DNA from: Chloroflexota bacterium
GTDB lineage: Bacteria > Chloroflexota > Anaerolineae > Anaerolineales > Villigracilaceae
Length of the DNA stretch: 47,071 nt
NCBI GenBank assembly: GCA_016213105.1
Contig: JACRBN010000014.1
Span: 1-47,071, forward strand
Reading direction: 5' to 3'
Part shown: positions 31,585-40,681 of the stretch, one piece after another
How positions within the stretch are numbered: position 1 is the stretch's first letter
How the letters are laid out: each line of letters starts with the position of its first letter
The notes under the pieces: generated by a model
What the model was told of the DNA's origin: nothing
Seen by the model: the letters and a program-made list of their open reading frames with translations, nothing else
The model's database searches: none
Translations under genes and position numbers: made by a program

Positions 31585-34500
31585 ACGAACCCTTCACCAA
31601 CCCCACCTTCACCGTCTCACCCTCGAACGTATCATCCACCACGGAGGCGCTCTCGGGAGCGGGGCCAAAGGTCAGGGTCGTGGTCAGCGTCTCGACGGTG
31701 ATGTACTCCTGGTGCGCTTCGACCGCGGACTTGAGGCCTGCGCTGGCTTCAACGAACAGGTTCACGCGGTCGGAGACGTCCAAGTCGGCGCTCTTGCGCA
31801 GGTCCTGCACGCGGCGGACGAACTCGCGCGCCAGGCCTTCCTGCATCAGCTCGGGCGTCAGCTCGGTGACCAGGGCGGCCACGTAGGCGCCTTCCTCGGC
31901 CACGGCAAAACCCGTCTTCGCGTTGGCCTTGACCTCGACCTCCTCGGGCAGGATGCCATATTCCACGCCATCCACCACCACCTTGAGCGATTCTCCCAGC
32001 ATCAAGGTCTGGGCGGCCTGCTCCGCGTCCAGGGCCAGGATGGCCTTTTGCAGGGCGGGGAATTTGTTGCCATACTTCTGGCCCAACTGCTTGGGCAGCG
32101 GCTTGACCGAGTGTGTGAGGGCCTCGGTGCTGGCATCCAGCGGGCGCACGCGTTTGACGTTCAACTCATCGGCCAGGATGTCGGCATGCACATCCAGGGC
32201 CTTGCGCTCGGCGGGACTGCCGACCGAGAAGGCGGCCTCGGCCAGCGGCTGGCGGACTTTTCGATTTGCCTTCTGGCGTGCGGCATGACCGAGCGAAACC
32301 AGGCGCATGACCAATTGCATGTCGCGGTTGAGCGATTCGTCGATGAACTCGGGCATGGTCTTCGGCCATTCGGCCAGGTGTACCGACTCGGGCGCGGTCT
32401 CATCCACCGAGCGGACGAGGTTCTGGTACAACTCCTCGCTCAGGAAGGGCATGGCGGGCGCCAGCAGTTTGGCCACGGTCACCAGCGCGGTGTACAGCGT
32501 GGAGTAGGCCGACTGCTTGTCCGAGTCGGATTCATTCTTCCAGAAGCGGCGGCGCGAGCGGCGCACGTACCAGGTGGAGAGCACCTCAACGAATTTCTCG
32601 ATGGGGCGCGTCGCGTTCGGCACATCGTAGGTTTCGTACGCGTTCGTCACGTCACGAACGAGCACATTCAGTTCAGACAACAGCCAGCGGTCGAGTTCGT
32701 TGGTGACCGCGGGCACGGTGGTCAGGGTGGGTTTGTCGAGGTTGGCATACGTCACGAAGAACGAATACACATTCCACAGCGTGAGCGTGAAGCTGCGGAT
32801 CACCTCGCCCACCAGGTCGGAAGAGAAGCGGCGTTCCTGCCCGGGCGGTGTGGCCGTGTAGAGATACCAGCGGAAGGCATCCGCGCCGTGGGCGGAGAGC
32901 ACATCCCAGGGCGCGATGATATTGCCCTTCGACTTGGACATCTTGAAGCCATCGGCATCCATGATCAGGCCGAGGCAGATGACGTTCTTATAGGAAGGCG
33001 TATCAAACAGCAGTGTACTGATGGCGTGCAGGGAATAGAACCAGCCGCGCGTCTGGTCGACCGCTTCGCAGATGTAATCGGCGGGGAACTGCTGTTCGAA
33101 TTTTTCCTTGTTCTCGAACGGATAGTGCCACTGCGCCACGGGCATGGAGCCTGAGTCGAACCACACGTCGATCAGGTCGGGGACGCGCTGCATCCTGCCG
33201 CCGCAGTCGGAGCAGGCCCAGTTGACATTGTCCACGTGCGGGCGGTGCAGGTCGAGTTCGCTCAGGTCGCGGCCGGCCTTGGCGGAAAGCTCCGCCACCG
33301 AGCCGACGCACTCACGATGTTTACATTCGATGCACTCCCAGACGGGCAGCGGCGTGCCCCAATAGCGCTCGCGGCTCAAGGCCCAGTCGATGTTGTTGGA
33401 GAGCCAGTTGCCGAAGCGCCCCTCCTTGATGTGTTCGGGCACCCAGTTGATCTGGTTGTTCAGGCCCACCAGGTCGTCACGGTGTGCGCTGGTGCGGATG
33501 TACCAGGACTCGCGCGCGTAGTACAGCAGCGGTGTTTTGCAGCGCCAGCAGAACGGATAGGTGTGCGTATACGCCTCGGACTTGAACAACAGTCCGCGCG
33601 CCTGCAAATCCTGGATGATGAGCGGGTCGGCGTCCTTGACGAAGACTCCGCGCCAGGGCGTGACCTCGGGGATGAAGGCGCCGTCGGGCTGGACGGTCAT
33701 CAGCACGGGCAGGTCGTAGGCCTTGCCCGTTTCCATGTCCTCCTGGCCGAAGGCGGGCGCGGTATGAACCAGGCCCGTGCCGTCTTCGGCGGTGACATAC
33801 TCGCCCGTTACGACGTAGTAAGCTGGCTTGTCGGGTGGCAGGAAGGTATAGAGCGGCTGGTATTTCAGCCCCTTCAACTTTTTACCCTTGAAGGTCTCCA
33901 CCACCTTGACCTCTTCGCCCTTGAAGACTTTCTCGACCAGGGCCTTGGCCAGGATCAGTTTTTCCTTCGCGCCGTTGTGATCTCGCTCGACGGTCACGTA
34001 CTCCATGTCGGGGTGCGCGACGACGGCCACGTTGCCGGGCAGCGTCCACGGGGTGGTCGTCCATACCAGCAGGGATGTCCCAGGCTTGTCGACCAGCGGC
34101 ATGCGCACGAAGACCGAGGGGTCGGTGGCTTCGTCGTAGCCGAGGGCTACTTCATGGTCCGAAAGAGGCGTGCCGCAGCGCGGGCAGTACGGCACCACCT
34201 TGTAGCCCTTGAAGAGCAGGTCCTTCTCCCAGAAGTTTTTCAGGATCCACCAGACCGACTCGATGTAATCGTTGGTATAGGTGACGTAGGCATCCTGCAA
34301 ATCGACCCAGAAGGCGATGCGGTCGGTCAGGCGTTCCCAGTCCTGGATGTAGGTAAAAACGGACTTCTTGCACAGCTCGTTGAACTTGTCGATGCCATAC
34401 TCTTCGATCTGGTGCTTGCTGTTGAAGCCAAGCGCCTTCTCGACTTCGATCTCGACCGGCAGGCCGTGGGTATCCCAGCCGCCGCGGCGCGAGACGTGAT

Positions 34501-34732
34501 AGCCGCGCATGATCTTGTAGCGCGGGAACATGTCCTTGAAGGCGCGCGCCAGCACGTGATGCACGCCCGGCTTGCCATTGGCGGTCGGCGGGCCTTCATA
34601 GAAGACGTATTCGGGTTTGCCCTGGCGCTGCTCGATGGTCTTCTTGAAGGTCTGGTTTTGCTTCCAGAATTTCAGGACAGATTCCTCCATCGAGGTCACG
34701 TCGAGTTTTGGAGAAACGGGTTTGAAGGTCAT
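31583..34732 (-). CDS. ileS: Isoleucyl-tRNA synthetase
   Basis: Charges tRNA-Ile with isoleucine in the cytoplasm. Its 1049 residues are normal for the long type of IleS. The class I HIGH signature appears as GVHHVLAR near residue 56, the form found in the eukaryote-like IleS group also seen in actinobacteria, and KMSKS as GFKMSKSKGN near 596. The catalytic-domain motif RGGWDTHGLPVEIEVEK, a CP1 editing domain (VWTTTPWTLPGN) and the anticodon-binding region (SRRRFWKNES) are all present. A T-box leader, promoter and attenuator lie upstream, so expression should rise when tRNA-Ile is uncharged. The IleS group matters because this form is often linked to mupirocin tolerance. Confidence 0.97.
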   Translation of the reverse strand: MTFKPVSPKLDVTSMEESVLKFWKQNQTFKKTIEQRQGKPEYVFYEGPPTANGKPGVHHVLARAFKDMFPRYKIMRGYHVSRRGGWDTHGLPVEIEVEKALGFNSKHQIEEYGIDKFNELCKKSVFTYIQDWERLTDRIAFWVDLQDAYVTYTNDYIESVWWILKNFWEKDLLFKGYKVVPYCPRCGTPLSDHEVALGYDEATDPSVFVRMPLVDKPGTSLLVWTTTPWTLPGNVAVVAHPDMEYVTVERDHNGAKEKLILAKALVEKVFKGEEVKVVETFKGKKLKGLKYQPLYTFLPPDKPAYYVVTGEYVTAEDGTGLVHTAPAFGQEDMETGKAYDLPVLMTVQPDGAFIPEVTPWRGVFVKDADPLIIQDLQARGLLFKSEAYTHTYPFCWRCKTPLLYYARESWYIRTSAHRDDLVGLNNQINWVPEHIKEGRFGNWLSNNIDWALSRERYWGTPLPVWECIECKHRECVGSVAELSAKAGRDLSELDLHRPHVDNVNWACSDCGGRMQRVPDLIDVWFDSGSMPVAQWHYPFENKEKFEQQFPADYICEAVDQTRGWFYSLHAISTLLFDTPSYKNVICLGLIMDADGFKMSKSKGNIIAPWDVLSAHGADAFRWYLYTATPPGQERRFSSDLVGEVIRSFTLTLWNVYSFFVTYANLDKPTLTTVPAVTNELDRWLLSELNVLVRDVTNAYETYDVPNATRPIEKFVEVLSTWYVRRSRRRFWKNESDSDKQSAYSTLYTALVTVAKLLAPAMPFLSEELYQNLVRSVDETAPESVHLAEWPKTMPEFIDESLNRDMQLVMRLVSLGHAARQKANRKVRQPLAEAAFSVGSPAERKALDVHADILADELNVKRVRPLDASTEALTHSVKPLPKQLGQKYGNKFPALQKAILALDAEQAAQTLMLGESLKVVVDGVEYGILPEEVEVKANAKTGFAVAEEGAYVAALVTELTPELMQEGLAREFVRRVQDLRKSADLDVSDRVNLFVEASAGLKSAVEAHQEYITVETLTTTLTFGPAPESASVVDDTFEGETVKVGLVKGS

Positions 34733-34751
34733 TCATACTCCTTTTTTAGGA

Positions 34752-34830
34752 TGTCACTGCGAGGAGCGGAGCGACGAAGCAGTCTCTCCTTCCGGGGGAT
34801 TGCTTCGCCACTGCGAGGCTCGCAATGACG
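34752..34830. repeat. Dispersed repeat copy between the T-box attenuator and ileS
   Basis: TGTCACTGCGAGGAGCGGAG, then CGACGAAGCAGTCTC, and after a short gap GGGGGATTGCTTCG and GCTCGCAATGACGG. The two halves are roughly inverted copies (CACTGCGAGG.../...CTCGCAATGAC). It shares both end sequences with the copy at 6894-6941. It lies inside the ileS 5' untranslated region. Confidence 0.55.
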
Positions 34831-34837
34831 GTCTAAC

Positions 34838-35116
34838 AAAATAAAAACTCTCGCCTCACATCAGAGACGAGAGCCATGCTCACGCGGTACCACTCTGCTT
34901 CCCATCGAACGAAGGGCGCTTGGTCGGATACAAACATATCCGCAGGCTTGATAACGAAGTCTGTCTCCGTCTCACTTACTTCCCTTCGACAAATCCAGGG
35001 GTTCAGTTCGAAGCTCCGGGAGGATTTTCAGCCCGCTTCCGTGACCTGGCTCACACTCAACCCAGGTTCGCTGACAGTTCGGCGGGCGTACTCGTTCCCA
35101 TCCATGCTTATGAAGT
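34838..35116 (-). ncRNA. T-box riboswitch controlling ileS
   Basis: A tRNA-sensing leader read from the minus strand. The T-box sequence AGAGTGGTACCGCGTG lies at 34881-34896, and its TGGT (34892-34889) pairs with the ACCA end of uncharged tRNA-Ile. Stem I spans about 34990-35110 and has the AGTA element and a specifier loop containing TGAAAATCC. The specifier ATC (35025-35023) is an isoleucine codon, matching the downstream gene. The terminator is CTCTCGTCTC (34873-34864) pairing with GAGGCGAGAG (34857-34848), then TTTTTATTTT. The antiterminator would form with the T-box sequence when uncharged tRNA-Ile is bound. All parts are consistent with transcriptional attenuation. Confidence 0.93.
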
Positions 35117-35122
35117 TGCAAT

Positions 35123-35151
35123 ATTATACCTATTTCCTTTTCACTGGACAA
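35123..35151 (-). promoter_or_regulatory. Promoter of the ileS T-box transcript
   Basis: On the minus strand the -35 TTGTCC (35151-35146), a 17 nt spacer and a perfect -10 TATAAT (35128-35123). The start is expected near 35116. It lies back to back with the start of the GGDEF gene at 35160. Confidence 0.75.
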
Positions 35152-35159
35152 GTGTGATA

Positions 35160-36743
35160 ATGAAAGTAATGGCCTTCACCGCTGGTTTGTGGATTTTCGT
35201 CCCGGCAGCGCTGATCCTGGCGGGGTTGATGATTTCCACCTGGCAATTCCGAGACAGCGACACGGGAAAAGCCTTTCTTCTACTCGCAGGAAGCGCTCTC
35301 TTATGGGTGGCTGGTTTCATATTCGAAACCGCCGCCAGGTCATTACCGTCCAAACTCTTCTTCGCCAACCTGCAATTCCTGGGATTGTGCTTCATTCCCC
35401 TCGTCTGGCTGTACCTGGCCGTTTCGTACCGCGGCTGGACGCGCCCTGCCAGGGACTGGTTCCTGCCTGCCAGCGTCCCACTAATGACCAATCTCGTGAT
35501 CTGGACCGATCCGCTGCATCACTGGTTCCGCGGCGCGCCCCACATCGATTCAACTTCAGCTCCGTTCCCGGTGCTGGTGAACGATTACCAATTCTGGTTT
35601 TATTTCATTCACGCGCCGTGGGGATACGTCTGCATCCTGGCGGCGGTGCTGATCCTGCTGTACGGGTTTCGCAAGATGCTGCCCATCTACCGCAAGCAAA
35701 CCCTGCTGCTGCTGGCCGCCCTGTCCCTGCCCATGGTGGTTGACGTCACGTACGTCCTCGGTTATTCCCCCATTCAATCCTACAATCTCACGCCCGCTGT
35801 GTTCAGCCTTTCGGCGATCCTGGTCGCCTGGGATCTGTTCCGCTTCCAATTGTTCGACCTGCGTCCGATTGCCCGCCACCTCGTCATGGAAAGCATCCAG
35901 GAGGGCATCCTCGTGCTCGACCAGCAGGAGCGCATCATCGACCTCAACCCGGCCGCGGAACGGATGGCCAGGATCACGGCCGCCTCCATCGGAAAAGACC
36001 TGCAGGAAATGCAAGCCTGGCTGCACCAGGTCATACACGACCTCGACCGCGAGGGAAAATCCTGGACCGAGATTCAGGTGGGTGAAAATCCCGTTCTGAC
36101 CTATGAACTGCATTTTTCCGCGATAGAGCATCCCTCGGGCCGCCCCATCGGGCGCATCATCACCCTGCGCGACAATACCGAACGGGCCGAGCTATTCCAC
36201 AGGATCGAGCATGCGGCCACCCACGACGACCTGACCGGCACACTCAACCGCCAGCGCTTTGCCGAACTGGCTACGCAGGAATTCCAGCGTCCGGGCCGCG
36301 CCGAGCACCATCGCGTTTCGATGATCATGTTCGACCTGGACCGTTTCAAGCAGATCAACGATCAGTACGGACACGCCACGGGCGACGAGGCCCTGATCAA
36401 GGTGGCGCAGGCATGCCCGCGCCTGCTGCGTCCCAGCGACATTTTCGGCCGCATCGGCGGGGATGAATTCGCCGTCATTCTGCCCGACACCAGCGCCGAC
36501 GATACGGCGCGGGCCGCCGAACGATTGCGCGAGGGCATCGAAAAACTCGAATTTCTGGCGGAAGGGCAGCACGTCTGGCTGACCTCCAGCTTTGGCATCT
36601 ACACCCTGCAAAACGGGAACGAGCCTTTCAATGAGGTTTTCAAGCGGGTGGACAAGGCCATGTACCGCGCCAAACAATCGGGGGGCAACCGCGTGGTGAA
36701 TTTCGAATCGCTTGCAGAGAACGCTCCCCGCATGGATAATTGA
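35160..36743 (+). CDS. 7TM-PAS-GGDEF diguanylate cyclase
   Basis: Predicted to make cyclic di-GMP. Of 527 residues, the first 230 or so form a seven-helix membrane sensor of the histidine-kinase 7TM type, with LWIFVPAALILAGLMI as the first helix. A PAS domain follows (about 240-360, MESIQEGILVLDQQERIIDL), then a GGDEF domain with an intact active site GGDEF (433-437) and an RPSD inhibitory I-site five residues before it. The enzyme should thus be active and product-inhibited. I start at ATG 35160; the 80 codons upstream in frame read through the T-box leader in antisense. The galactosidase start is 5 bp past its stop, so the two genes are cotranscribed. Confidence 0.9.
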   Translation: MKVMAFTAGLWIFVPAALILAGLMISTWQFRDSDTGKAFLLLAGSALLWVAGFIFETAARSLPSKLFFANLQFLGLCFIPLVWLYLAVSYRGWTRPARDWFLPASVPLMTNLVIWTDPLHHWFRGAPHIDSTSAPFPVLVNDYQFWFYFIHAPWGYVCILAAVLILLYGFRKMLPIYRKQTLLLLAALSLPMVVDVTYVLGYSPIQSYNLTPAVFSLSAILVAWDLFRFQLFDLRPIARHLVMESIQEGILVLDQQERIIDLNPAAERMARITAASIGKDLQEMQAWLHQVIHDLDREGKSWTEIQVGENPVLTYELHFSAIEHPSGRPIGRIITLRDNTERAELFHRIEHAATHDDLTGTLNRQRFAELATQEFQRPGRAEHHRVSMIMFDLDRFKQINDQYGHATGDEALIKVAQACPRLLRPSDIFGRIGGDEFAVILPDTSADDTARAAERLREGIEKLEFLAEGQHVWLTSSFGIYTLQNGNEPFNEVFKRVDKAMYRAKQSGGNRVVNFESLAENAPRMDN

Positions 36744-36747
36744 CCGC

Positions 36748-38346
36748 ATGGATACAACCATCGAATTTGCCAACACGACCCTGCGCGTCTCGGCCGAGGA
36801 ACTTCGCGAGACGCGCGATTATATCCAGCTCAGCGGCGCGCACGTGAGCGTCCATCTGCCCCAGCCGCCCAGGCGCTACCTGCGGCATGGCTGGCAGTCC
36901 TGGTCGCTGGCCGCCTGGACCGAGGCTGCTCCCCTGCCGATCCAGCAGCCGCGTCTCATGCACGCGATGCAGGCCGACCCAGTGTACGCGGAAGACCGCT
37001 CTCCGAACGGCTCATGGTATGGCGCGGTCGAGCTGGAGGATGGACAGGTGCTCCTGCTGGGCGCGCTGGGGCTGGAGACACACGTCCGCTTGAACGGAAA
37101 CAGGCTGGAGGGCTGGAGCGAGGCAGGCCCCGTCGAGTGGATGCTGGCCTGCGGAGAGGAAGCCTCCACCTTTGCCGACTACGCCGACCTGCTGGGCGAA
37201 CGCTTCGGCCGCGCGGAGGGGAAATCCGCGCCGCGCGTGTGGTGCTCGTGGTACAGTCTGTACACCGCCATCGACGAGCCGCTGCTAAATCGCACCTTCG
37301 ATGAACTGGGCGACCTGCCCTTCGACGTCCTGCAAGTGGATGATGGCTGGCAGGTCTCCATCGGCGATTGGCAGGCCAACGGGAAATTCCCCTCGGGCAT
37401 GTCGGCGCTGGCCGCCAGGATCAAATCCACGGGACGGGGGGCGGGACTGTGGCTGGCCCCGCTGATCGCGGCCAGGTCCTCGAAATTATTCCGCGGGCAT
37501 CCCGACTGGTTCCTGAAGGATGGCAGGGGACACTTCGTCTCGGCGGGCTTCAACTGGAGCGAGCCGCTGTACGCGCTGGATACCACCCATCCCGCCGCGC
37601 TCGACTGGCTGGCGGATCTAATGAAGCAGGTGCGCGAGTGGGGCTTCGATTATCTCAAGCTGGATTTCCTGTATGCGGGCGCGCTGCCCGGCAAACGTCA
37701 CGTGGACATGCCGCGCGAGGCGGCTTATCGCCAGGGCATAAAATTGCTGCGCGAAAGCATGGGCCTGGACGCCTACTTCCTGACCTGCGGCGCGCCGATC
37801 CTGCCCACGCTGGGTTTGTGCGACGCCCTGCGCATCGGGCCCGATGTGGCAGGCAAGTGGGAGTCCCATCGCGATGCGACACTGCTCTGCAACCCGACCA
37901 CGCCCGGCACGAGGAACGCCATCCGCACCTGCCTGCACCGCCTGTGGCTGGCCCCGCTCGTCCAGCCCGACCCCGATGTGGCCTATTTTGCCGCGCGCGG
38001 AAATTCGCTCACGGCCGAGCAAAAGCAGATGTTGCAGGATTTGGCGCTGATCTGCAATTTCCGCGCCACCTCGGACCTGCCGCAATGGCTGACCGAGGGC
38101 GAACGCGACTCCCTGCGCGCCTTCCTGCGCGACCGTCACAAACCTGCGCAGACCGCGCGCTACGTCTACAAGCTCGGCAAACGCAGCGTCGACTTTTCGG
38201 CGGCCGTCCCGCTGCCCGAACCCCCGCGGGGAGTCGATGTCCCGGGCAGCGCACTCATCGGCTGGCTGGGCAATCAACCCTGGGCGCTGCGCCTGCTGGA
38301 CCGCATGGACAGGAAAAAGTTGGAGCAACTCAAGCGCGACTTGTAG
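36748..38346 (+). CDS. Alpha-galactosidase, glycoside hydrolase family 36 type
   Basis: Hydrolyses terminal alpha-galactosides such as melibiose or raffinose; the exact substrate is not evident. In the 532-residue chain the catalytic (beta/alpha)8 barrel has WCSWYSLYT, the substrate motif LQVDDGWQ, the nucleophile D306 in YLKLDFLYAG and the acid/base D366 in RIGPDVAGKW. The N-terminal beta-sandwich is short for GH36. No signal peptide is present, so it is probably cytoplasmic. The start ATG 36748 is 5 bp after the GGDEF stop. Coupling to a c-di-GMP enzyme is unusual for a sugar hydrolase and may be fortuitous. Confidence 0.88.
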   Translation: MDTTIEFANTTLRVSAEELRETRDYIQLSGAHVSVHLPQPPRRYLRHGWQSWSLAAWTEAAPLPIQQPRLMHAMQADPVYAEDRSPNGSWYGAVELEDGQVLLLGALGLETHVRLNGNRLEGWSEAGPVEWMLACGEEASTFADYADLLGERFGRAEGKSAPRVWCSWYSLYTAIDEPLLNRTFDELGDLPFDVLQVDDGWQVSIGDWQANGKFPSGMSALAARIKSTGRGAGLWLAPLIAARSSKLFRGHPDWFLKDGRGHFVSAGFNWSEPLYALDTTHPAALDWLADLMKQVREWGFDYLKLDFLYAGALPGKRHVDMPREAAYRQGIKLLRESMGLDAYFLTCGAPILPTLGLCDALRIGPDVAGKWESHRDATLLCNPTTPGTRNAIRTCLHRLWLAPLVQPDPDVAYFAARGNSLTAEQKQMLQDLALICNFRATSDLPQWLTEGERDSLRAFLRDRHKPAQTARYVYKLGKRSVDFSAAVPLPEPPRGVDVPGSALIGWLGNQPWALRLLDRMDRKKLEQLKRDL

Positions 38347-38370
38347 ACTTCCCATGAAAAGGAGGTTGCC

Positions 38371-39153
38371 ATGAAATCCCGTCTTTCTCCCTGGATTGCA
38401 TTGATCCTGGCGGCTGCGATCAGCCTGGGCTGTGAACTTGTGAATTCCATGCTCGATCCTGGACCCCTACGGGTGGAATCGGTGGATGTCGCCCCGCTGG
38501 GAAACGGCGTCTTCACGGCCTCGGTGGGATTGCCGCCGCACAGATCGGCTGGCGCCTTGTACTGCAACCTGCCGCAACAGGATGGCGGCCCGTCGCAGGA
38601 AGTCTACCGCCAGACCATCCCCCCGCTGGACACCTCGCGCATCCTGACCTTCGAGTTCACGCTCAACGAGCCAGGCGAACACCGCCTGTACTGCACCGCC
38701 GACCCGATCGGCGTCACGGCCAAGACCACCTTCAGCGTGGACGGCCCGACTCCGCCTGGCTCGACCCCGGCCGCCTCACCCGCGCCCGGGCAACCGGTCA
38801 CGATCAACGGCGTGGGACAAAAGGTCAGTTATTCGGGCGCGTACTCCTGCGCCGCAGCCCAACAAGTCAGCCTGGTGGTGCGCGCCGACGGCACGGCGGA
38901 ACTCTCCGCGGTCGGCCCGGGCTTTATCGACCACATCAACTGCATCCAGTCGGATTCTGCCGAGGGCTGGTACATCGTGGGCGTGGCCGACCAAGTCGCG
39001 GAAACGGTCAGTTTCAGCGCCTGCAACAACGGCGGATTCAACGCCAGCGGCGTGATCAACTACGCGGGCGGGGCGTTGTCGGGCGAGGTCTCCTGCCTGT
39101 ACAACCAGGGCAGCACCGCCGGGCAAACCGCCGTCACCTTGAAAATGCCATAG
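38371..39153 (+). CDS. Lipoprotein of unknown function
   Basis: A 260-residue protein with a lipoprotein signal (basic start, hydrophobic LILAAAI, lipobox SLGC with Cys at about residue 21). Two beta-rich regions follow, separated by a Pro/Thr-rich linker (PTPPGSTPAASPAPGQP). The C-terminal part has evenly spaced cysteines (YSCAAAQQ, INCIQS, SACNNG, VSCLYN) that could form two disulfides. AAAAGGAGG lies 5 nt before the ATG. I do not recognise a family. It should sit on the outer face of the cytoplasmic membrane. Confidence 0.75.
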   Translation: MKSRLSPWIALILAAAISLGCELVNSMLDPGPLRVESVDVAPLGNGVFTASVGLPPHRSAGALYCNLPQQDGGPSQEVYRQTIPPLDTSRILTFEFTLNEPGEHRLYCTADPIGVTAKTTFSVDGPTPPGSTPAASPAPGQPVTINGVGQKVSYSGAYSCAAAQQVSLVVRADGTAELSAVGPGFIDHINCIQSDSAEGWYIVGVADQVAETVSFSACNNGGFNASGVINYAGGALSGEVSCLYNQGSTAGQTAVTLKMP

Positions 39154-39163
39154 GACCCACCTC

Positions 39164-39676
39164 ATGACCCTGCTCGAAACCGAAAGACTCTGCCTGCGTA
39201 CAATATCAGAGGACGACGCAGACTTCATCCTCGAACTGCTGAACGAACCCGCCTTCATCCGCAATATCGGCGACCGCCAGGTGCGGAGCAGCGGGGACGC
39301 CCGCCAGTACATCCAGAGCCGCGTGATTCACAGCTACGAAACCCACGGCTTCGGCATGTACCTGGTGGAGCGCAAAGAGGACGGCCTGCCGCTCGGCATC
39401 TGCGGGCTGGTGCGGCGCGAGACATTGGAGGACGTGGATATCGGCTTCGCCTTCCTGGAGCGGTACTGGTCGCAAGGCTACGCATCCGAGTCCGCTGCGG
39501 CGGTGATGGCTTACGCCCGGGAAACGCTGGGCATTGGGCGCATCGTCGGCATCGTTGACCCGGCCAACGGCGGCTCGATGCGCGTGCTGGAAAAACTCGG
39601 CCTCAAGTTCGCGCGCCTGGTTCGTCTCTCGGCAGAGGATATCGAGTTAAAATTGTTCACGCCGGACGGCCAATAA
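39164..39676 (+). CDS. GNAT acetyltransferase, RimJ/RimL-like
   Basis: A 170-residue acetyltransferase of the ribosomal-protein/RimJ-like subgroup. It begins LLETERLCLRTISEDDADFI and contains DVDIGFAFLERYWSQGYASE (the acetyl-CoA site, Q-G-Y-A) and IVDPANGGSMRVLEKLGLKF, the usual late motif. It could acetylate a small molecule or a protein N-terminus; this cannot be decided. It is 10 bp after the lipoprotein gene and probably cotranscribed. Confidence 0.85.
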   Translation: MTLLETERLCLRTISEDDADFILELLNEPAFIRNIGDRQVRSSGDARQYIQSRVIHSYETHGFGMYLVERKEDGLPLGICGLVRRETLEDVDIGFAFLERYWSQGYASESAAAVMAYARETLGIGRIVGIVDPANGGSMRVLEKLGLKFARLVRLSAEDIELKLFTPDGQ

Positions 39677-39692
39677 CAGAAACGGAGAAACC

Positions 39693-40046
39693 ATGTCAGT
39701 CTACAACGGATATGACGATGAAAGTTCGGGCATTTCCATTTCCAAGATCGTCGGCATACTGCTGACCCTGGTCGGCGCGGTCGTCATCATCTGGACCGTG
39801 GTGGAGATCTTCCAACTGTTCACGCAGGGCAGCGCCTTCATTGTGCTGGATGGGATCGTCCCCCAGCGCATCGTCCTGACCGAATTGGCTGGCGACGGTT
39901 ATTTGCTCCTGCCGCGCGAACTGTTGATCTTCGGCCTCCCCATTTGGGCGCTCTCGGTCACCACCAAGATCGGCATGATGCTGATTCAGAACGGCCTGCA
40001 ATACGTGGAACTTCCGCGCCGCGCCAAGTCAAAAGAATCAAAATAA
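39693..40046 (+). CDS. Membrane protein of unknown function
   Basis: A 117-residue protein with an acidic start (YNGYDDESSG), one clear membrane segment (IVGILLTLVGAVVIIWTVVEIF) and a second hydrophobic stretch (LLIFGLPIWALSVTTKIGMML), ending in a basic tail (RRAKSKESK). GGAG lies 6 nt before the ATG. No family is recognised. It is 16 bp from the GNAT gene. Confidence 0.65.
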   Translation: MSVYNGYDDESSGISISKIVGILLTLVGAVVIIWTVVEIFQLFTQGSAFIVLDGIVPQRIVLTELAGDGYLLLPRELLIFGLPIWALSVTTKIGMMLIQNGLQYVELPRRAKSKESK

Positions 40047-40054
40047 ACCACGGG

Positions 40055-40681
40055 ATGGGAAATCTCAATATGTCATCGTACACTCCAGATTTGAACCTGA
40101 CGCTGCTTGCCATATTAATTATCGGTGTAGTGATAACCGTGCTGGTTCAGTATGTTCGAACTCAAAATAATATGAATAACAAAGTTTATTTTTTGCCTAA
40201 CAAAATTCCCGTGTTGCCTTTCATCTTGATTTTTCTTTTCATCGGCTACATGACATTCATAACGCTTCAACCGCAGGAATTTGCCTACATCGGGCAGGGA
40301 ACACAGATGGACCTGCCGCCTCTTGTCGATCTTGATTTCTACTACTCACGTTTGGTTGTGGCAACAGGTCTGTTATTAAGCATGTTGCTCACATTTTTTG
40401 GTTTATTTCAGAAAACTGCCTTGGGAGAACATGGATTGCTCTATAAAGGCATCGTATTGAATTGGGACAAATTTGAATCGTATGTCTGGGATAACCAGGA
40501 ACTCTACAAAGACCCAGAGATCATAAAAATGATGAATCACTCGATTTCGCTGAGCCTTACGCTGCGCTCCAGACACGTTCTCTATCCATCCACCTTTACA
40601 TTCACCATTCCGTTCGAGGATAAACCTTTTATCGATGCCATTCTTGCTACAAAATTTAAAGTAAAAGGACAAGAACCATGA
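40055..40681 (+). CDS. Membrane protein, possibly DUF5673-like
   Basis: About 208 residues from ATG 40055 (203 from ATG 40070; neither has a clear ribosome site). Three membrane helices are visible: LLAILIIGVVITVLVQYV, VLPFILIFLFIGYMTFI and VVATGLLLSMLLTFFGLF. A cytoplasmic tail follows with GLLYKGIVLNWDKFESYVWD, which resembles DUF5673 proteins; function is unknown. The gene is markedly richer in A and T than all its neighbours, with runs such as AAAGTTTATTTTTTGCC, which suggests recent acquisition. Its TGA overlaps the ATG of the MOSC gene. Confidence 0.65.
   Translation: MGNLNMSSYTPDLNLTLLAILIIGVVITVLVQYVRTQNNMNNKVYFLPNKIPVLPFILIFLFIGYMTFITLQPQEFAYIGQGTQMDLPPLVDLDFYYSRLVVATGLLLSMLLTFFGLFQKTALGEHGLLYKGIVLNWDKFESYVWDNQELYKDPEIIKMMNHSISLSLTLRSRHVLYPSTFTFTIPFEDKPFIDAILATKFKVKGQEP

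Noticed and set aside
33236-34828. A 530-codon open frame on the plus strand opposite ileS
   Set aside because: IleS on the other strand is unmistakable. The plus-strand text has no recognisable domain and arises from GC-rich codon bias.
34920-35159. In-frame N-terminal extension of the GGDEF protein
   Set aside because: The extension is the antisense of the T-box leader. The hydrophobic sensor begins right after the ATG at 35160.
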